Source: a virus
Length of the DNA: 64,000 nt
Strand: one strand, 5' to 3'
Virus record (IMG/VR): IMGVR_UViG_3300030333_008604
Coordinates: 1 to 64,000 of that record
The position numbers and the translations under genes are program-made. Each line of letters starts with the position of its first letter. Positions within the stretch are counted from its first letter, which is position 1. Shown here piece after piece: positions 31,053-40,427 of this stretch. The notes below the pieces were generated by a model. The model was not told the DNA's origin and ran no database searches. It was given only the letters and a program-made list of their open reading frames with translations.

Positions 31053-31722
31053 TTACATGCATCAGCGAAGAAAAAATTTTAGCCAGCAAAGATATGGCAA
31101 TATAGATGTTTTTGTAAAAGATCCTTTGACGAATCCAATTAATCAAGAGGCGGTTTTTTCTCGACTAAATTCTGTACTGCCTGATCATTTTCTTGATTTA
31201 GTAGATATCGTCTATGTTGGAAAATTTCCGTTTTTAGATGACAATTCCGTTAACGCTACTTATGCTGATGGTGCGATATATACATCAAATGATCAAGATA
31301 ACGAAGAGGACATGTTGGACGATATTGTTCACGAGTTTGCTCACGCACTAGAAGAAAAAGCAAATTATGACATATATTCTGATTCCAAGATAGAGAATGA
31401 ATTTCTAACTAAAAGAAGTAAGCTGGAAGTCTTGCTTAACTATGAAGATCATGGAACCACAGAGTTAAATTTTTTGAATACCAAGTTTGACAAAAATTTA
31501 GATTTTTATTTTTTTCACGAAGTCGGGTATGACAAATTAGCCAGTTTATCAATGGGTCTGTTTTTAAGTCCCTATTCGATTACTTCTTTGCGAGAGTATT
31601 TTAGTATAGGCTTTGAAGAATATTATTTAGGATCCCGCGACGAGTTGAGAAAAATCAGCCCTAGCGTGTATGAGAAAATTTCTTTATTGTCGGATCCAGA
31701 TTGGCAAAATAAAAATTTCTAG
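31027..31722 (+). CDS. HExxH metallopeptidase-like protein
   Basis: 231 residues. IVHEFAHALEEKANYD at about residues 98-113 gives HExxH and a downstream Glu. ADGAIYTSNDQDNEEDM precedes it, and the remaining helical domain holds KLEVLLNYEDHGTTELNFL. The fold resembles zincin-like phage proteins. Two starts are possible: ATG 31027, overlapping the previous gene, or ATG 31057; neither has a good ribosome site. No leader of the LxE type is evident. Peptidase activity is inferred. Confidence 0.65.
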   Translation: MINKKKIINYMHQRRKNFSQQRYGNIDVFVKDPLTNPINQEAVFSRLNSVLPDHFLDLVDIVYVGKFPFLDDNSVNATYADGAIYTSNDQDNEEDMLDDIVHEFAHALEEKANYDIYSDSKIENEFLTKRSKLEVLLNYEDHGTTELNFLNTKFDKNLDFYFFHEVGYDKLASLSMGLFLSPYSITSLREYFSIGFEEYYLGSRDELRKISPSVYEKISLLSDPDWQNKNF

Positions 31723-31761
31723 TCAAACTAAATTGTGTTGCTATTATTAAAGTAATATCTT

Positions 31762-32550
31762 ATGTCACAGCGATCACATATATCATTTTCTGAATTGAAG
31801 ATTTGGAATGAGTGCCCTCTTAAGCACAAGCTCACCTACATAGACGAACTAAAAGAATTTGTAGGCAATGAACACACTGCTTTCGGCAAGGCCGTTCATG
31901 ACGTCTGTGAGCAGCTCTTAACTAGCGAAGAAAAGTTCAATACTCAAGAGATGTTTGAAAAGAATTTTTTAAACGAGTTGACTGACTTAGAGAAGGCCGG
32001 CGTCGAGCTTCGAAAAAGCCTAGTGCAAGACATGCGCGCCCAGGGCCGCGACTTAGTAGGGCACATTTTACCAGCAGTTAAAGATCATTTTAAAACTTTT
32101 GAAGTTATCTCTGCAGAAGAGGAGCTTTACGAAGCCCTCGACGGCATAGATTTTAATTACAAAGGGTTTATCGATCTAGTATTGAAAACACCTGATGGCA
32201 AGTATCATGTAATCGATTGGAAGACCTGTTCTTGGGGTTGGGATTCGAAAAGAAAAAACGATAGGATGACAGGCTATCAGTTAACATTTTATAAACATTT
32301 TTTTGCACTCAAGCATGAGATCGACCCGGGTCAAATAGAAACTCACTTTGCCTTATTAAAAAGGACTGCAAAGAAGAACAAGGTTGAGATTTTTAAAATC
32401 ACCTCTGGTCAAAAGAAAACAGAAAATGCCCTTAACTTACTAAAAAGAGCGCTGTATAATATACAAAATAAGAGATTTTTTAAGAATCGCTTGGCTTGCC
32501 AAAGCCCATGGGGCATGTGCGAATTTTATAAGACTAAACATTGTAGGTAA
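31762..32550 (+). CDS. RecB/Cas4-like PD-(D/E)XK exonuclease
   Basis: 262 residues. SFSELKIWNECPLKHKLTY opens the fold as in RecB-family nucleases; AFGKAVHDVCEQ, GFIDLVLKTPDG (the D) and HVIDWKTCSWGW (D-x-K core) form the active site; TGYQLTFYKHFF follows. Cys at the end (ACQSPWGMCEFYKTKHC) together with the early Cys suggests an Fe-S cluster. Cas4-like enzymes trim DNA ends in recombination or repair. No Cas neighbours are present, so it belongs to phage DNA metabolism. It starts a new stretch after a 39-base gap. Confidence 0.82.
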   Translation: MSQRSHISFSELKIWNECPLKHKLTYIDELKEFVGNEHTAFGKAVHDVCEQLLTSEEKFNTQEMFEKNFLNELTDLEKAGVELRKSLVQDMRAQGRDLVGHILPAVKDHFKTFEVISAEEELYEALDGIDFNYKGFIDLVLKTPDGKYHVIDWKTCSWGWDSKRKNDRMTGYQLTFYKHFFALKHEIDPGQIETHFALLKRTAKKNKVEIFKITSGQKKTENALNLLKRALYNIQNKRFFKNRLACQSPWGMCEFYKTKHCR

Positions 32551-32552
32551 AG

Positions 32553-33821
32553 ATGAGCAAAAAAATTAAGGTTTTCGCAATTGCGGACCACCCCTTTTCT
32601 CCATCTGGCGTAGGAACACAGACTCGCTACATGATTGAAAGTTTACTTTCAACTGGAGATTACACGTTCAGGTGCTTCGGCGGCGCGATAAAGCATAAAA
32701 GCTATGAGCCAGTAAGAACGAAAGAACACGGAGAAGACTTAATTGTTTATCCTGTTGATGGGTACGGAACACCTGATGCTGTTCGCTCTGTTATAAGAAC
32801 AGAACGACCGGATATTTTGTGGTTTATGACTGACCCTAGATTTTTTCCTTGGCTATGGGAAATGGAGGATGAAGTTAGATCTCTGATGCCTATGGTTTAT
32901 TATCACGTTTGGGATAATTATCCATATCCAGACTTTAATGAAAAGTGGTATTCATCTACAGATGTTGTTGGGTGTATTTCTAAAGTTACTCACGACATAG
33001 TCAAGACAGTCGCTCCAAACGTAGAGAGTTTTTATTTACCACATGCTATTGACGATAAGGTTTTTAAGCCTCTCGCCGCTGACGAGATTAAAAACTTCAA
33101 GGCTCAGGCGTTTGATGATGGAGAAAAATTTACTGTCTTTTGGAATAACCGGAACGCAAGAAGAAAGCAGCCAGGTAGTTTAATTTTTTGGTTTAAAGAA
33201 TTCTTAGATATCGTTGGTCACGACAAAGCTAGATTGTTAATGCATACAGATCCAAACGACCCTAACGGACCAAATTTAGTTTCTGTTATCGAGAATCTTG
33301 AGCTTAACGATGGCCAAGTCAAGTTTTCAACTCACAAAGTTGATTTTGAGCAAATGTCGGTATTGTATAATATATCAGACGTCACCGTAAATATTTCAGA
33401 TGCTGAAGGATTTGGTCTCTCTACGCTTGAGTCGCTGTCGTGCGGCACCCCTATCATAGTTAATATGACCGGAGGCCTCCAAGAGCAAGTTACAGATGGT
33501 GAAGATTGGTTTGGCATCGGCATTGAGCCAGCATCAAAATGTGTGATTGGCTCGCAAGACATACCCTACATTTATGAAGATAGGATCTCTGGTAAAGATT
33601 TTGTTGATGCCTTGCTTAAGATTTATAATATGTCCGCGGACGAGCGCCACGAGCTTGGTTTAAAAGGTCGCAATCATGTTGAAAAGAATTATAATTTTGG
33701 CCGTTATTGCAAAAGCTGGGATGCTATTCTTAAGGACATTAACGAAAGGCATGGCTCATGGGAAACTAGAAAAAACTATGAGACGTGGCATATTAAGGAG
33801 ATAAAAAATGAACGAGACTGA
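32553..33821 (+). CDS. GT4-type glycosyltransferase
   Basis: 422 residues with a GT-B fold: N-terminal FAIADHPFSPSGVGTQTRYM and, at about residues 280-310, DAEGFGLSTLESLSCGTPII, the E-x7-E donor-binding motif of family 4. It begins two bases after the nuclease stop and heads the glycan operon. Acceptor and sugar cannot be read. The end overlaps the next gene by 14 bases. Confidence 0.88.
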   Translation: MSKKIKVFAIADHPFSPSGVGTQTRYMIESLLSTGDYTFRCFGGAIKHKSYEPVRTKEHGEDLIVYPVDGYGTPDAVRSVIRTERPDILWFMTDPRFFPWLWEMEDEVRSLMPMVYYHVWDNYPYPDFNEKWYSSTDVVGCISKVTHDIVKTVAPNVESFYLPHAIDDKVFKPLAADEIKNFKAQAFDDGEKFTVFWNNRNARRKQPGSLIFWFKEFLDIVGHDKARLLMHTDPNDPNGPNLVSVIENLELNDGQVKFSTHKVDFEQMSVLYNISDVTVNISDAEGFGLSTLESLSCGTPIIVNMTGGLQEQVTDGEDWFGIGIEPASKCVIGSQDIPYIYEDRISGKDFVDALLKIYNMSADERHELGLKGRNHVEKNYNFGRYCKSWDAILKDINERHGSWETRKNYETWHIKEIKNERD

Positions 33822-34110
33822 TACTCCCACTGAGGGTGTAAGAACTTTTGGCCATCTTGATTTTAGCCAAGTGCGAGTACATGATGCCATTGGACAATAT
33901 TTATCTGATCAACTCCGCAGGGATGAGGAGATGCAAGGAGACCTGAAAGACGCTATCGATTCTGATGATAGGGCAGTGTTTTTCACATTTGTATGGCACC
34001 CGGGAATAGAAGACACTTTTCTAAGGGTGTTCGTGCAGGATAAGCCTCTGACAGAGAATGACATTATACTTGAGGAAGAAAATGAAGCAAAGACAGAGAG
34101 TACTGGTTAA
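33808..34110 (+). CDS. 100-residue hypothetical protein in glycan operon
   Basis: Starts with a strong AAGGAG site while overlapping the previous stop. It is acidic, with AVFFTFVWHPGIEDTFLRVF in the middle. It overlaps the following glycosyltransferase by 29 bases. No family is recognised. Confidence 0.6.
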   Translation: MNETDTPTEGVRTFGHLDFSQVRVHDAIGQYLSDQLRRDEEMQGDLKDAIDSDDRAVFFTFVWHPGIEDTFLRVFVQDKPLTENDIILEEENEAKTESTG

Positions 34111-36100
34111 GGCTCCTATATTAACTCAATCTGGCTACGGAGAACATGGTCGATTGGTTCTTCGAGCACTAAGATCACAAGAAAATATATTTGATATTTA
34201 CCTTCATGCGCTAGAGTGGGGACACACGTCCTGGCATTGGGAAGATACAGAAGAGCGAGCATGGATTGATGGTCTTTTACAAAAGACTATTCATTATCTT
34301 CACAACGGCGGTCAGTTCGACATGTCGTTGCAGGTCACCATTCCAGGAGAATGGGAGAAGATTGCACCTATTAATATAGGTGTCACTGCTGGCATTGAGA
34401 CGGATCTATGCTCAGCAGAATGGCTGTCTAAAACTGGTGTTGTGGACAAAATTATAACCATTTCTGAACATGCAAGAGATGTTTTTCTAAACTCGCTGCA
34501 TACTGTTTCCGACCCAGAAACTGGCATGCCAGTAGAACTTAAGTGTGAAGCTCCGGTTGATATTGTTCACTACCCAGTTCGACAATTTGATCCGGGAGAG
34601 ATAGACCTAAACTTAACTACTGATTTTAATTTTCTTTCTATTGTTCAGTGGGGCCCAAGAAAGAATATAGAAAATATGGTTTCTTGGTTTGTCGATGCAT
34701 TTAAAAATAGAGAAAATGTTGGTTTGATATTGAAAACCAATCTTGCTAAAAATTGTCTCTTAGATCGTCGTACTGTCACCAATAAGTTGCAAAATCTATT
34801 AAACAAGTTTCCGGATAGAAAATGTAAAGTATACTTGCTGCACGGTTATCTTAAAGATGAAGAAATGAGCGCTCTATACCAACACGACAAAGTGAAAGCC
34901 CTTATAAGCTTGACTCACGGCGAAGGTTTTGGTCTTCCAATGTTTGAGGCTGCATATTATGGACTTCCAATTGTTGCTACAGATTGGAGCGGGCAAAAGG
35001 ATTTTCTTTACATGCCCGTTGCAGATAAGAAAGGCAAGATCAAGAACAAGGCAATGTTTTCTAGGGTGGATTTTACTTTAGAAAAAGTGCAACAACACGC
35101 TGTCTGGGCTGGCGTTGTAGAAGCAGAGTCTAAGTGGGCATTCCCTAAAGAAACATCGTTTAAAAAGAATATAAAGCAAATCTGCGATGACCATGGCCGC
35201 CATGTCAAGCGCGCTAAAGATCTTCAGAAACATTTATGCGAAAACTTTTCTGAGGCGAAGCAATATAGCAAGTTTGTAAATTACGTCCTGGGTCGTCGCG
35301 ACATTGCTCCTGAGCCTGTCACTGGCATATCTTTCTGTATCTCAACGAATGGCGCCAAACTTGAGAAAACACAGCGGACTGTTAATTCAATACACAAGAC
35401 GATGAGTGCAGCAACTGTACCTTATGAGATTATAGTCGCGGGACCCGCAGACATACTCAAGAAGGATAAAAAAGTTACATATGTCGAGGCAAAACAGCAA
35501 GCTGATTCAGGTCAGCTAGCCTTGCTTCGCAACATGGCTGCGGAAAAGTCAAACAAAAAGAATAATGTTATTGTCTTTGCTGATGATGACTTAATTTTTG
35601 ATAAAAACTGGGCCCCTCGCTTGCAAGACTATTCAAAAAGCACTGGCTGGGAAGTTTTAGGAAATAGAATCTTATTACCTGACGGTGGTCGTTATTGGGA
35701 CCGTGCAACTGCAAAACCCCATGTTATGATTGGCTACGATGACTATGCCTTCCCAGGTCAAGCCCAATATCAGACCGGATGCTTCTGGATTATAAGATCT
35801 GATGTGTTCGCGAAAGAACAGTGGGATTCTAAAATTGAATTTTATGCTGAAAAGAATGGAGGCATAAACGAAGATGTAGAGTACTCTTTGCGTTTGCAAA
35901 GGCAAGGCGTGGCGTTGTCCTTTGATAAGGAAAACTTAGTCTGGCATGATGACGACTCCTATGTTGAGTGCTTTAAAGATAATCCTTTTGTACCCGGCTC
36001 AGCATGTCTTAAAAAAGATTATCTCGCTGAAGAGTATGAGCTTGAGTTTTTTCCGTCTGAATGTGCGGACTTCCTAAAGGCAAAAGAGGCTGCAAGATGA
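34082..36100 (+). CDS. Bifunctional glycosyltransferase: GT4-like plus GT2-like domain
   Basis: 672 residues. Residues 1-400 form a GT-B domain: APILTQSGYGEHGRLVL at the start and THGEGFGLPMFEAAYYGLPI (about residues 280-300) with the E-x7-E motif. Residues 415-660 look like a GT-A family 2 domain: ISFCISTNG, VIVFADDDLIFD (D-D-D for metal and sugar nucleotide), and later GGINEDVEYSLRL. The start is taken at ATG 34082 with a GAGGAAG site, not the longer frame. It may add two sugars in succession. The next gene starts inside its stop. Confidence 0.85.
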   Translation: MKQRQRVLVKAPILTQSGYGEHGRLVLRALRSQENIFDIYLHALEWGHTSWHWEDTEERAWIDGLLQKTIHYLHNGGQFDMSLQVTIPGEWEKIAPINIGVTAGIETDLCSAEWLSKTGVVDKIITISEHARDVFLNSLHTVSDPETGMPVELKCEAPVDIVHYPVRQFDPGEIDLNLTTDFNFLSIVQWGPRKNIENMVSWFVDAFKNRENVGLILKTNLAKNCLLDRRTVTNKLQNLLNKFPDRKCKVYLLHGYLKDEEMSALYQHDKVKALISLTHGEGFGLPMFEAAYYGLPIVATDWSGQKDFLYMPVADKKGKIKNKAMFSRVDFTLEKVQQHAVWAGVVEAESKWAFPKETSFKKNIKQICDDHGRHVKRAKDLQKHLCENFSEAKQYSKFVNYVLGRRDIAPEPVTGISFCISTNGAKLEKTQRTVNSIHKTMSAATVPYEIIVAGPADILKKDKKVTYVEAKQQADSGQLALLRNMAAEKSNKKNNVIVFADDDLIFDKNWAPRLQDYSKSTGWEVLGNRILLPDGGRYWDRATAKPHVMIGYDDYAFPGQAQYQTGCFWIIRSDVFAKEQWDSKIEFYAEKNGGINEDVEYSLRLQRQGVALSFDKENLVWHDDDSYVECFKDNPFVPGSACLKKDYLAEEYELEFFPSECADFLKAKEAAR

Positions 36101-36849
36101 AAAATAATCATTTTAAAATTGTTACGCCAATGTACAACGTAGAAGATTGGATTGCGCTGACTATTAAAACAGTGCTGGCGCAAGATTACACCAATTATGA
36201 ATGGATTTTGGTTGACGACATGTCTACGGACAACACTGTTGAGATAGTCGAAGAACTAACAAAGGATATTTCTAATATTCGCTTGATTGTAAACAAAGAA
36301 AAGAAGTTTGCTCTTAGAAATATTTGCGATGCTACAGCTGCTTGCAATCCAAAACCTAACGATATAATCGTAAATTTAGATGGAGATGATTGGCTTCCAA
36401 ATTCCAGGGTACTGTCTTATTTAAATGAAGTTTATCAGGATGACGATGTTTGGTTGACTTATGGTAATCACGTAAACTGGCCAGATATTGAAAATCAACC
36501 TTTTCCAATTTTTCAATATCCAGAGTATGTTGTTAAAGAAAACAGCTATAGAAATTTTAGATTTTTAGCTAGCCACATGCGCGCATACAGACATGCTTTG
36601 TGGGCTAAAGTAAAACAAGAGGATCTTCTTGGAGAAGATGGTAAGCATTGGCAGACTGCATGGGATCTTGCTTACATGATACCGATGTGCGAAATGGCTG
36701 GCCCAAAAGCAAAATTTTTAAGTAAACATCTGTATGTCTACAACAACACCAACCCTCTAAACGATTATAAGATTTATACTGAATTGCAACAGAAACAAGA
36801 GATGGAAATACGAACAGGCAAGGCTTACGAGCGCATAGAGGAACTGTAA
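36097..36849 (+). CDS. GT2 family glycosyltransferase
   Basis: 250 residues. IVTPMYNVEDWI and WILVDDMSTDNTVEIV are the classic family 2 start, and DIIVNLDGDDWLP the D-x-D-type site. Start ATG 36097 overlaps the previous stop as ATGA; a longer in-frame extension was dropped. The last base is shared with the next ATG. Likely transfers a sugar from a nucleotide donor to the growing glycan. Confidence 0.88.
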   Translation: MKNNHFKIVTPMYNVEDWIALTIKTVLAQDYTNYEWILVDDMSTDNTVEIVEELTKDISNIRLIVNKEKKFALRNICDATAACNPKPNDIIVNLDGDDWLPNSRVLSYLNEVYQDDDVWLTYGNHVNWPDIENQPFPIFQYPEYVVKENSYRNFRFLASHMRAYRHALWAKVKQEDLLGEDGKHWQTAWDLAYMIPMCEMAGPKAKFLSKHLYVYNNTNPLNDYKIYTELQQKQEMEIRTGKAYERIEEL

Positions 36850-37715
36850 TGAGATTCATAACACAATTAAACCTAGGGCAGAACGGTCGCCTAGGAAATC
36901 AAATGTTTCAATACGCAGCAATGAAATGTCTTTCACTGCATAAGACTGTTCCTGTCCTTTTGCCGGCCGGCACACATAGGCTAAGAATTTTTAGAGTAAA
37001 TACTTACAACCTGCCGCCAAATGAGATAGTCAACATCTTTAATGAAAATCGTCCAATTGTTTACAATGAGCCACATTTTCATTATGATGAAAACTTTTTT
37101 AAGATTCCGGCGCACTTGCAGAATACAAATTTAAATGGTTTCTTCCAGTCGGAGAAATATTTTAAGGATATTGAGCACATTCTCAAGCGAGAGTTTCAAT
37201 TAGTTAACCACCGTATTGTTGATTCTGTCAAAGAAACAATAAAGAACTTAAAAGCTGATCATCCTGGAAAATCCGTTGTGGCCTACCACATTCGCCGCGG
37301 CGATAATGTTCCCGCAGAAGAAAACCAGGTCGGCGACGACGGCTCACAGTGGAGAACCAACAAACAAGATTACCACCCTCTCTTGAGTCAAGAATATATT
37401 GACCATTCATTGAATGAGTTTAAAGATGAAGTTAAGCTGGTGTTTTCTGATTCGCAAAAAGATATCGAGTGGTGCAAAGAAAACATGCAGGCAGAAAATA
37501 TTTATTTTGTTGGCGGCGCCGACGATGTTTATGATTTCGAGTTTATGAAGCAATGCGACCATAATGTTATTTCAAATAGTAGCTTTTCTTGGTGGGCAGC
37601 TTGGTTAAATGAAAACAGAGATAAGAGAGTTATCGCCCCTTCAAAATGGTTTGGAAAAGTTTATAAAGATCATGATACAAAAGACCTTCTCCCGGAGGCC
37701 TGGGAGACATTTTGA
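36849..37715 (+). CDS. GT11 alpha-1,2-fucosyltransferase-like enzyme (copy 1)
   Basis: 288 residues. NLGQNGRLGNQMFQYAA at the start, FFQSEKYFKD, VAYHIRRGDNVP with the His-x-Arg-Arg-Gly-Asp site for the GDP sugar, and VISNSSFSWWAAWLN near the end are the conserved GT11 motifs. The family moves fucose from GDP-fucose; GDP-galactose is a close relative and an epimerase that could form it is encoded in the same operon. The next gene is a paralogue, and the two overlap by four bases. Confidence 0.9.
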   Translation: MRFITQLNLGQNGRLGNQMFQYAAMKCLSLHKTVPVLLPAGTHRLRIFRVNTYNLPPNEIVNIFNENRPIVYNEPHFHYDENFFKIPAHLQNTNLNGFFQSEKYFKDIEHILKREFQLVNHRIVDSVKETIKNLKADHPGKSVVAYHIRRGDNVPAEENQVGDDGSQWRTNKQDYHPLLSQEYIDHSLNEFKDEVKLVFSDSQKDIEWCKENMQAENIYFVGGADDVYDFEFMKQCDHNVISNSSFSWWAAWLNENRDKRVIAPSKWFGKVYKDHDTKDLLPEAWETF

Positions 37716-38554
37716 TAACTTACTTTAGGATTGGACAAAATGGTCGCTTGGGAAATCAGATGTTTCAATATGCCACGCTGCTGTCTGTTGCCCTAAAAAA
37801 CGATTATCAGCACGTTGTTCCAGCATCTTCTGTCGATAGAACATATTCAGCGTATTATAACGCATTAACTCAAAAAAGAGAGTTGAGCGGCTTCGAATTG
37901 TTTGATTGCTTTGAGATTGAATGTGATTTGGTTAACGATATAGAGCTAGCTCGCAATATACGTTTTTCTTATCAGGAGATTGGTAACGAGTTTTCGAATC
38001 AAGTCTTTAAAATACCTGATTTTTCTAACATAGACGGTTATTTTCAGTCAGAGAAATATTTTGCTGATCATGAGCTTGAGATAAGAAAACAGTTTGTATT
38101 TAAAGAGGAGATTCTTGATCCGGCGCGCGAGTATGTAAAGGCCTTACGAGGACAACCTTTGGTCTCTTTGCATGTGCGACGTGGTGATTATTTAGCTCTT
38201 CAGGCCGCTCATCCTCTTTGTACGATGGATTATTATCAAGCCGCTATTTCGGAAATAGAAGAAATTTTAGGTAATGTTAAAGTTTTAGTTATTTCAGATG
38301 ATATTCAGTGGTGCAAGCAAAATTTTATTGGAGAAAAGTACATTTTTTCTGAAAATTGCAACGACAAGGAAGACCTAGCAAGGATGTCCTTGTGCAACCA
38401 TAATATAATTGCAAACAGTTCTTTTAGCTGGTGGGGTGCTTGGTTAAATAATCACAAAAACAAGCTTGTGTACGCTCCTAAAAACTGGTTTGGTCCTAAA
38501 TTTGCAAATCATTCTTTAAAAGATTTATTTCCAAAAACATGGAGAGTTTTATGA
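37712..38554 (+). CDS. GT11 alpha-1,2-fucosyltransferase-like enzyme (copy 2)
   Basis: 280 residues, the same motif order as the previous gene: IGQNGRLGNQMFQYAT, YFQSEKYFAD, VSLHVRRGDYLA and IIANSSFSWWGAWLN. It has diverged from copy 1 in most other positions, so it may attach to another acceptor. The two arose by tandem duplication or by joint acquisition. Its ATG overlaps the previous stop, and its stop overlaps the dehydrogenase gene. Confidence 0.9.
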   Translation: MITYFRIGQNGRLGNQMFQYATLLSVALKNDYQHVVPASSVDRTYSAYYNALTQKRELSGFELFDCFEIECDLVNDIELARNIRFSYQEIGNEFSNQVFKIPDFSNIDGYFQSEKYFADHELEIRKQFVFKEEILDPAREYVKALRGQPLVSLHVRRGDYLALQAAHPLCTMDYYQAAISEIEEILGNVKVLVISDDIQWCKQNFIGEKYIFSENCNDKEDLARMSLCNHNIIANSSFSWWGAWLNNHKNKLVYAPKNWFGPKFANHSLKDLFPKTWRVL

Positions 38555-39651
38555 AAAATCTATCAGTTGTGGGTATCGGACGCTTGGGTTTGTGTTTCGC
38601 ACTTACTTTGGAAAAAGCTGGATTTAACGTTGTCGGTGTCGATATTGATGAGCAATATGTAAACTTGATTAACGAAAAAATGCTAACTTCGCCTGAACCG
38701 GATGTTGAAAAATTCTTAAAAGAAAGTAGCAACTTTGTCGCGACGACAAGCTTGGTCTCAGCGCTTGATCATTCCGATTTTATATATGTTGTGGTCGCGA
38801 CGCCCTCTCTGCAAGATGGACATTATGACCATTCTCAGATAGATAATTTAGTTGAAAAAATACAGGTCCTCGGCCCTAGAAAAAATACAAAAAACCTTGT
38901 TATTTGCTGTACAACGATGCCAGAATACTGTGATCAAGTTGCAGATAAGTTGAAAAATTATGACTATACTGTTAGCTACAACCCAGAGTTTATAGCTCAA
39001 GGTACAATATTGCGAGATCAAGCGTCTCCTGATATGGTTTTGATTGGTGAGGCCAACGAAGAAGTAGGAAAAGAAATCGCAAGTCATTATATTCAGATGA
39101 CCAACAACGTACCAAAAATTTGTAGAATGAGTCGCACCGAGGCTGAAATAACCAAGATATCCTTAAACTCATTTTTGACAACAAAGATCACTTTTGCGAA
39201 CATGGTGGGTGACGTAGTGAAGCGTGCAGGCTATGAGCCTGATCGTGTCTTGGCTGCAATCGGTTCAGACAGTCGAGTTGGTAATAAATATTTGCGCCAT
39301 GGCTATGGTTATGGTGGCCCATGCTTCCCACGCGACAATCGCGCTTTTTCTGCGTATGCCAAGTCGCGATATATTTTTCCTTTGCTTCCATCGGCTGTTG
39401 ACGATTACAATAGTTTGCATCTTACGTACCAAGTTGAAGATTTTGCAGAAAAAAATTCTAAAGATGAGCCGGTAGTACTAACACAACTAGCCTATAAGCC
39501 TGGCACTACAATTCTTGAAGAGTCTCAACAATTAAGATTTGCTGTCCATTTGGCGCGCCGTGGCTATAATGTTATTATTAGAGAAGATCCGCGAGTAATA
39601 GAAAAGATCAAGAATGTGCACGGGATGCTTTTTGAATACGAGGAACGATAA
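38551..39651 (+). CDS. UDP-glucose/GDP-mannose 6-dehydrogenase family
   Basis: 366 residues. SVVGIGRLGLCFALTLE is the NAD-binding GxGxxG, GVDIDEQYV the next motif, YNPEFIAQGT follows, and GYGGPCFPRD (about residues 252-261) contains the catalytic cysteine. The family oxidises C6 of a nucleotide sugar to the acid with two NAD. The substrate (UDP-glucose or related) is not decided. Start chosen at ATG 38551, overlapping the previous stop. Confidence 0.85.
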   Translation: MKNLSVVGIGRLGLCFALTLEKAGFNVVGVDIDEQYVNLINEKMLTSPEPDVEKFLKESSNFVATTSLVSALDHSDFIYVVVATPSLQDGHYDHSQIDNLVEKIQVLGPRKNTKNLVICCTTMPEYCDQVADKLKNYDYTVSYNPEFIAQGTILRDQASPDMVLIGEANEEVGKEIASHYIQMTNNVPKICRMSRTEAEITKISLNSFLTTKITFANMVGDVVKRAGYEPDRVLAAIGSDSRVGNKYLRHGYGYGGPCFPRDNRAFSAYAKSRYIFPLLPSAVDDYNSLHLTYQVEDFAEKNSKDEPVVLTQLAYKPGTTILEESQQLRFAVHLARRGYNVIIREDPRVIEKIKNVHGMLFEYEER

Positions 39652-40427
39652 TGATTAGCGAGAAAATTATCTTTATTACAGAGTGGCTAAAACAGCAAGT
39701 CAAAGGGGCGGGATGTCAAGGATTTGTTGTTGGCGTCTCGGGCGGCGTAGACTCAGCAGTGGCCTCTACTTTGGCCTCATTAACAACTTTTCCTGTAGCG
39801 GTTGTTAGTTTGCCAATAAATCAAGACTCGGCACAACTGAAGAGAGCACAAGGGCACATAGAGCATTTAAAAGAAAAATTTGTTAATGTAAAATCTTTTG
39901 AAGTTGATCTAAGCAATGTGAGTTCTGCATTCGAGGCCTCGCTGCCGTCCGCTGCAGGCTCAGACCTTGCAAAGGCTAATCTCAAGTCCAGGCTCAGAAT
40001 GTGTGCTCTATATGCCTTTGCTAATTCTAATAATTTTTTGGTTGTCGGAACAGGTAACAAAGTAGAAGACTATGGAATAGGTTTTTTTACAAAATATGGC
40101 GACGGTGGTGTGGATCTTTGTCCGATTGCAGATTTATTAAAATCAGAAGTCTATGAGCTTGCTCGAACGCTTGAAGTGAGCGAAGAAATTTTAAGAGCAG
40201 CCCCCGTCGACGGCTTATGGGGGGACAATCGCACGGACGAAAGTCAAATTGGTGCTTCCTATGAGGAACTTGAGTGGGCTATGAACTTTGTTTCTAGTGC
40301 TCAAAACCGGCAAGGCTTGACTAAAAGACAACGCGACGTCCTGGAAATCTATAAATTTAGACATGTGCGAGCTGCGCACAAATTGAAGGCACCTCCCGTG
40401 TGTCACGTACCTTCGGAGTTTTCCTAG
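39651..40427 (+). CDS. nadE: NAD synthetase (NadE), ammonia-dependent type
   Basis: 258 residues. GVSGGVDSAVAS (residues 25-36) is the ATP-pyrophosphatase loop; FTKYGDGGVDLCPIADLLKS and LWGDNRTDESQIG are the deamido-NAD and ATP contacts of NadE. No glutaminase domain is present, so ammonia would be the nitrogen source. Placement in a sugar operon is unusual: it could support dehydrogenase activity, restore NAD depleted by host defence, or be a reassigned amidating enzyme. NadE-specific motifs favour true NAD synthesis. TAATG overlap on the 5' side. Confidence 0.85.
   Translation: MISEKIIFITEWLKQQVKGAGCQGFVVGVSGGVDSAVASTLASLTTFPVAVVSLPINQDSAQLKRAQGHIEHLKEKFVNVKSFEVDLSNVSSAFEASLPSAAGSDLAKANLKSRLRMCALYAFANSNNFLVVGTGNKVEDYGIGFFTKYGDGGVDLCPIADLLKSEVYELARTLEVSEEILRAAPVDGLWGDNRTDESQIGASYEELEWAMNFVSSAQNRQGLTKRQRDVLEIYKFRHVRAAHKLKAPPVCHVPSEFS

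Noticed and set aside
31734-31758. Promoter before the RecB/Cas4-like gene
   Set aside because: TAATAT is present but the nearest -35-like TTGTGT is only 14 bases away; too weak to call.
31762-32550. Cas4 as sign of a CRISPR system
   Set aside because: No repeat-spacer array or other cas gene is seen; RecB/Cas4-like nucleases are common in phages.
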